Positions 58,846 through 64,000 of a stretch of 64,000 nt of DNA are shown piece after piece (the first letter of the stretch is position 1; every line of letters starts with the position of its first letter). The position numbers were made by a program, and so were the translations under genes. Below the pieces are notes generated by a model that worked only from the letters and a program-made list of their open reading frames with translations, was not told the origin of the DNA and searched no databases. This DNA is from Glandiceps talaboti (Eukaryota; Hemichordata; Enteropneusta; Spengelidae): positions 20,913,584-20,977,583 of the forward strand of contig NC_135566.1 in the NCBI RefSeq assembly GCF_964340395.1. The letters run 5' to 3'.

Positions 58846-61542
58846 GTGACCGAATGTGTATTGTAACTCATAGTGACCTAATGTGTATTGTAACTCAGTG
58901 ACCCAATGTGTATTGTGACTCAGAGACCTAATGTGTATTGTGACTCATAGTGACCCAATGTGTATTGTGACTCATAGTGACCTAATGTGTATTGTGACTC
59001 ATAGTGACCCAATGTGTATGGTGACTCATAGTGACCTAATGTGTATTGTGACTCATAGTGACCTAATGTGTATTGTGACTCATAGTGACCTAATGTGTAT
59101 TGTGACTCATAGTGACCCAATGTGTATTGTGACTCATAGTGACCTAATGTGTATTGTGACTCATAGTGACCTAATGTGTATTGTTACTCATAGTGACCTA
59201 ATGTGTATTGTGACTCATAGTGACCTAATGTGTATTGTGACTCATAGTGACCTAATGTGTAATGTAACTCATAGTGACCTACTGTGTATTGTGACTCATA
59301 GTGACCTAATGTGTATTGTAACTCATAGTGACCTAATGTGTATTGTAACTCAGTGACCCAATGTGTATTGTGACTCATAGTGGCCTACTGTGTATTGTGA
59401 CTCATAGTGACCTAATGTGTATTGTGACTCATAGTGACCTACTGTGTATTGTGACTCATAGTGACCCAATGTGTATTGTGACTCATAGTGACCTAATGTG
59501 TATTGTGACTCATAGTGACCTAATGTGTATTGTGACTCATAGTGACCTAATGTGTATTGTGACTCATAGTGACCCAATGTGTATTGTGACTCATAGTGAC
59601 CTAATGTGTATTGTGACTCATAGTGACCTAATGTGTATTGTGACTCATAGTGACCTACTGTGTATTGTGACTCATAGTGACCTACTGTGTATTGTGACCC
59701 ATAGTGACCTAATGTGTATTGTGACTCATAGTGACCTAATGTGTATTGTGACTCATAGTGACCTAATGTGTATTGTGACTCATAGTGACCTAATGTGTAT
59801 TGTGACTCATAGTGACCTACTGTGTATTGTGACTCATAGTGACCTAATGTGTATTGTAACTCATAGTGACCTAATGTGTATTGTGACTCATAGTGACCTA
59901 ATGTGTATTGTGACTCATAGTGACCCAATGTGTATTGTTACTCATAGTGACCTAATGTGTATTGTGACTCATAGTGACCTAATGTGTATTGACTCATAGT
60001 GACCTCATGTGTATTGTGACTCATAGTGACCTAATGTGTATTGTGACTCATAGTGACCTAATGTGTATTGTAACTCATAGTGACCTAATGTGTATTGTGA
60101 CTCATAGTGACCTAATGTGTATTGTGACTCATAGTGACCTAATGTGTATTGTGACTCATAGTGACCTAATGTGTATTGTGACTCATAGTGACCCAATGTG
60201 TATTGTGACTCATAGTGACCTAATGTGTATTGTGACTCATAGTGACCTAATGTGTATTGTGACTCATGGTGACCCAATGTGTATTGTGACTCATAGTGAC
60301 CCAATGTGTATTGTAACTCATAGTGACCTAATGTGTATTGTGACTCATAGTGACCCAATGTGTATTGTAACTCATAGTGACCTAATGTGTATTGTGACTC
60401 ATAGTGACCTAATGTGTATTGTGACTCATAGTGACCTAATGTGTATTGTGACTCATAGTGACCTAATGTGTATTGTGACTCATAGTGACCTAATGTGTAT
60501 TGTGACTCATAGTGACCTAATGTGTATTGTGACTCATAGTGACCTAATGTGTATTGTGACTCATAGTGACCTAATGTGTATTGTGACTCATAGTGACCTA
60601 ATGTGTATTGTGACTCATAGTGACCTAATGTGTATTGTGACTCATAGTGACCCAATGTGTATTGTGACTCATAGTGACCTAATGTGTATTGTGACTCATA
60701 GTGACCTAATGTGTATTGTGACTCATGGTGACCCAATGTGTATTGTGACTCATAGTGACCCAATGTGTATTGTAACTCATAGTGACCTAATGTGTATTGT
60801 GACTCATAGTGACCTAATGTGTATTGTGACCCATAGTGACCTAATGTGTATTGTGACTCATAGTGACCTAATGTGTATTGTGACTCATAGTGACCTAATG
60901 TGTATTGTGACTCATAGTGACCCAATGTGTATTGTGACTCATAGTGACCCAATGTGTATTGTAACTCATAGTGACCTAATGTGTATTGTGACTCATAGTG
61001 ACCTAATGTGTATTGTGACTCATAGTGACCTAATGTGTATTGTGACCCATAGTGACCCAATGTGTATTGTGACTCATAGTGACCCAATGTGTATTGTGAC
61101 TCATAGTGACCTAATGTGTATTGTGACTCATAGTGACCTAATGTGTATTGTGACCCATAGTGACCTAATGTGTATTGTGACCCATAGTGACCCAATGTGT
61201 ATTGTGACTCATAGTGACCCAATGTGTATTGTGACTCATAGTGACCTAATGTGTATTGTGACTCATAGTGACCTAATGTGTATTGTGACTCATAGTGACC
61301 TAATGTGTATTGTGACTCATAGTGACCTAATGTGTATTGTGACTCATAGTGACCTAATGTGTATTGTGACTCATAGTGACCTAATGTGTATTGTGACTCA
61401 TAGTGACCTAATGTGTATTGTGACTCATAGTGACCTAATGTGTATTGTGACTCATAGTGACCTAATGTGTATTGTGACCCATTCTGATCCAATGTGTATT
61501 GTGACTCATAGCGACCCAATGTGTATTGTTACTCATAGTGAC
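58846..61542. repeat. 27-bp minisatellite, about 100 copies, with TGACTCA in most units (intron 6)
   Basis: The unit is GTGTATTGTGACTCATAGTG plus ACCTAAT. Variants are ACCCAAT, ACCTACT, TAACTCA and GACCCA. It is very homogeneous in its second half. A period divisible by 3 keeps long frames open on both strands (519 and 504 codons), which are artefacts. Each standard unit contains TGACTCA, identical to the AP-1 (TRE) consensus, and TGACCT, the complement of the AGGTCA nuclear-receptor half-site. Any regulatory role is speculative. Confidence 0.97.
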
Positions 61543-61866
61543 TTGTAGTAACAACACTGGTATGTGTATTGTAATTCGTAGTTACAACACTGGTATGTCA
61601 TGAGTACTTTCTGGCTGAATAAAGGGAAATATTGGGGAATAATATAATTATACCTTCTACCTCTTCATGCAAATTTATGAAAATTAGGGAAATAATGATG
61701 ATTTGGAACAGTTATTTCAAGTACCACAAACCATTGACATTGACATTGACTTGGGTTGGGTGGTCATGATGTTGAAAAATCAGTGTCATCCATATTTTCT
61801 GTTCAAAGACATTAACTTGGCTTGTGCAGGGTATAATGTCTGATATTTGTCTGATAAACTTTGCAG
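61543..61866. other. End of intron 6
   Basis: Non-repetitive sequence leading to the acceptor GATAAACTTTGCAG. Nothing else recognised. Confidence 0.6.
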
Positions 61867-62830
61867 GTGAAGAAAATACTAAATGATATCTATGGGATGT
61901 TTAAAGAGAAAGAACAGCAGATATTGCATTCACAAACACTTAAATCAACAGAGCATATAGGACAGGTGCATTCTGAGGTTATGCCACAACCAGTGGATAC
62001 TATTGCATACCATCAAAGACGTGTCAGTGACCCAACACTTGTTAAACAACAAATTCCTCAGAAACAGCAGTACGTAGCTAATATGCCCAGACTAGTTGAA
62101 CAAGTGCAAGTTCCAGTAAAGCCCATGGAGCATACAGTACAAAGAGCACATCCTACCAACAGTGGGCAGCTGAATGAGAGGCGCAGTAGCATGCCAGCTC
62201 TTGCAAGTGGTACATGTATTGGTCAAGAACATTCACGTATGGCACACTTGCTGGCACAAAGGGATCATGAAAGACAAGCAGTGATGGTTCAGCAGCCAAC
62301 ACCACAACCTGGAATCAGTCCTACTGGTGCATGGAAAACCACTTTGGAGACAAGCAGAGCACTTTCTACCCCATCTGTGAATAATACAGTTACAAATATT
62401 AGCCCACATCTCAACACATGCACTGATGTTCCAGGGATACACTCACAATCCACTGGTAATATGCAGGCAGGGATACACTCACAATCCACTGGTAATATGC
62501 AGGCAGGGATACACTCACAATCCACTGGTAATATGCAGGCAGGGATACACTCACAATCCACTGGTAATATGCAGGCAGGGATACACTCACAATCCACTGG
62601 TAATATGCAGGCAGGGATACACTCACAATCCACTGGTAATATGCAGGCAGGGATACACTCACAATCCACTGGTAATATGCAGGCAGGCCACAGATGTATG
62701 ACAAAACCCAGGAGGAGAGTTTCATCAGTGAAACTCACTACTCCAAGTGAAGTTATTGTTTTAGATGATGACGCTACTACCAGTGCCAATGCTAAGGAAC
62801 AACAACTTTCAGAGCAGCAAGATAAAGTTC

Positions 62831-62864
<34 letters not shown>

Positions 62865-63105
62865 GCAGCAGCAGCAGCAACAACAACAACAACAGCAACA
62901 GTTACAACAGCAACAAGTTCAGCAGCAGCAGGTACAGCAACAGCAACTGATGCCGCAGCAGCCACAGCAAACACTAAATTTGCAGCAGCACGTTGTTGCA
63001 GAAATTGAAGATTCAGAAAGTTATAGCTGTGTTCTATGCAACAAAGAAGCCTCATTCCTATGTTCAGGATGTAAAAAAGCATGGTATTGTAGTCCTAAAT
63101 GTCAG
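61867..63105 (+). CDS. PHD-MYND protein, exon 7 (SIM, polyQ and first part of MYND finger)
   Basis: Internal exon, 1239 bp, residues 2844-3256, phase 0 at both ends; donor GTAAGT at 63106. In order: a basic start, VKKILNDIYGMFKEKEQQIL; RRVSDP (62017-62034) and RRSSMP (62179-62196), which fit R-x-x-S-x-P 14-3-3/basophilic kinase patterns; seven identical 36-bp repeats giving GIHSQSTGNMQA (62434-62685); VIVLDDD (62752-62772), a SUMO-interaction-like motif; Q24 (62830-62901) and further Q/V/L runs; then CVLCNKEASFLCSGC with WYCSPKC (63028-63102). The last element holds six cysteines of a MYND finger. The remaining His/Cys ligands must come from the next exon, outside the window. MYND fingers bind proline-rich peptides in corepressors. 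Confidence 0.9.
62434..62685 (+). repeat. Coding 36-bp minisatellite, seven identical copies
   Basis: Unit GGGATACACTCACAATCCAC plus TGGTAATATGCAGGCA, seven times without a visible substitution, in frame (GIHSQSTGNMQA). Identity including synonymous sites means recent expansion or homogenisation. The flanking residues PGIHSQSTGNMQAGH merge smoothly. Confidence 0.97.
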
Positions 63106-63478
63106 GTAAGTATTGTCTTCAAGTAAAGAACAATGGTATTGTAGTCCTAAATGTCAGGTAAGACATTGTCTTCAAGTAAAGAACAATGGTATTGTAGTCC
63201 TAAATGTCAGGTAAGACATTGTCTTCAAGTAAAGAATAATGGTATTGTAGTCCTAAATGTCAGGTAAGACATTGTCTTCAAGTAAAGAACAATGGTATTG
63301 TAGTCCTAAATGTCAGGTAAGTATTGTCTTCAAGTAGAGAACATGGTATTGTAGTCCTAAATGTCAGGTAAGACATTGTCTTCAAGTAAAGAACAATGGT
63401 ATTGTAGTCCTAAATGTCAGGTAAGACATTGTCTTCAAGTAAAGAACAATGGTATTGTAGTCCTAAATGTCAGGTAAC
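63075..63478 (+). repeat. ~53-bp tandem repeat spanning the exon 7 / intron 7 junction
   Basis: Each unit holds ATGGTATTGTAGTCCTAAAT plus GTCAGGTAAG, i.e. the codons for WYCSPKCQ followed by a 5' splice site, then ACATTGTCTTCAAGTAAAGA. GT donors are at 63106, 63158, 63211, 63264, 63317, 63368, 63421 and 63474 (the last one GTAACA). Only the first is linked to the full MYND exon without a stop: read-through meets TAA about 18 nt into the first intronic unit. Confidence 0.95.
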
Positions 63479-64000
63479 ATTCGTAATTTGTTGCATCAGT
63501 GCAGTAAGGTCGTATCTGCAGCAGTATAATATGACAGAACCCCCACAGCTTCACAATGGATGGTAGGGCATACAGAAGTTATTTTCATGAGTGATTCGGG
63601 TTTAATACTCTGCTGCTGTATTTTAATAAGCGATAGCGTAAAACTCAAGTTCGTCGATGTATGTAAGAGAATAACGGGCATATCTCTGAATTATAACTTG
63701 CCAAATCGTTTGAAAACTGACTGGAAGGGTACACTTCTTAGTTGTCTAGTAGAACTAATACAGTGTAGTTTCATTATTGTATCCTTTATTTTCTAATCAC
63801 TATCAATAGCGGTGGTGTTCGTGTCCGGTTCACAGGCAGCTGACACAAATCTGTGTTTTAAGTTGCTTTCCTGGCCAGATATCAGTTTAAAATGACCTAC
63901 AGTAATGAATTCACTTTTTTAAAATGTTTCATAGAAGTGTATAAGTATCCAGTGGAAATGTTGAAAATACCAAATACTTAAGATACATTCAATTTAGTAA
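63479..64000. other. Intron 7, start
   Basis: No exon carrying the remaining MYND ligands is visible before the window ends. The 78-codon frame at 63560-63796 has no His/Cys pattern of that kind. Nothing else recognised. Confidence 0.5.

Noticed and set aside
59989-61548. Open frames of more than 500 codons on both strands (repeats of MCIVTHSDL and YESQYTLGH)
   Set aside because: They follow from a 27-bp tandem unit without stops; period divisible by 3, both strands open, no flanking splice logic.
63560-63796. Frame after the donor array as the next MYND exon
   Set aside because: No His/Cys spacing of the MYND C-terminal ligands.

Overview
The window looks like one stretch of a metazoan nuclear genome, most likely a marine invertebrate. 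It is AT-rich, has spliced genes with GT-AG introns of 0.4 to 10 kb, no operons, and is full of microsatellites, minisatellite arrays and degraded transposable elements. The lineage (for example mollusc, brachiopod, hemichordate or amphioxus) cannot be fixed from sequence reading alone.

Only one protein-coding gene can be supported. It runs on the + strand and is incomplete at both ends. Seven exons (30570-30736, 35298-39846, 46628-46903, 47358-47975, 50665-53489, 58572-58664, 61867-63105) have matching splice phases and join into an uninterrupted frame of 3256 codons. Residue numbers below count from the split first codon of the first visible exon. The protein begins in the second half of a PHD zinc finger, continues through more than 3000 residues of low-complexity, Ser/Gln/Lys-rich, probably disordered sequence, and ends in the first part of a MYND zinc finger whose last ligands lie beyond the window. 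In between are short motifs typical of transcriptional co-regulators: basic NLS-like clusters, 14-3-3-type RSxSxP sites, two CtBP-type PxDLSxK motifs, a charged coiled-coil segment, two PPPY motifs, a SUMO-interaction-like VIVLDDD and a Q24 tract. The best inference is a nuclear chromatin-reader or corepressor scaffold. I do not recognise a named orthologue.

Layout. 1-30569: no supportable exon. Since the first visible exon starts inside a codon, at least the part nearest it must be intron. This part holds several minisatellites (29 bp x ~117; 47 bp x ~24; 48 bp x ~22; 51 and 52 bp arrays), AT-rich pentamer arrays, foldbacks, and copies of four dispersed repeat families, here called R1 to R4. 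30570-63105: the seven exons, separated by introns with more repeats, including a 26-bp array of about 5.4 kb (intron 2), a GACA/CA array (intron 5) and a 27-bp array of about 2.7 kb carrying TGACTCA in most units (intron 6). 63106-64000: start of the next intron, in which the exon end and its splice donor are tandemly repeated.

The most interesting points are: (i) the last visible exon's 3' end plus its 5' splice site are copied into eight consecutive donor sites; (ii) a phase-symmetric exon carrying both CtBP motifs sits 39 nt downstream of a 278-bp (TG)n-rich tract, an arrangement resembling TDP-43/CELF-regulated exons; (iii) the R1 family has the anatomy of a non-autonomous Helentron-type element (HINE) and has served as landing site for two other insertions with recognisable target-site duplications; (iv) roughly a quarter of the window is tandem repeat by my length estimates, including a 36-bp repeat inside coding sequence with seven identical copies.
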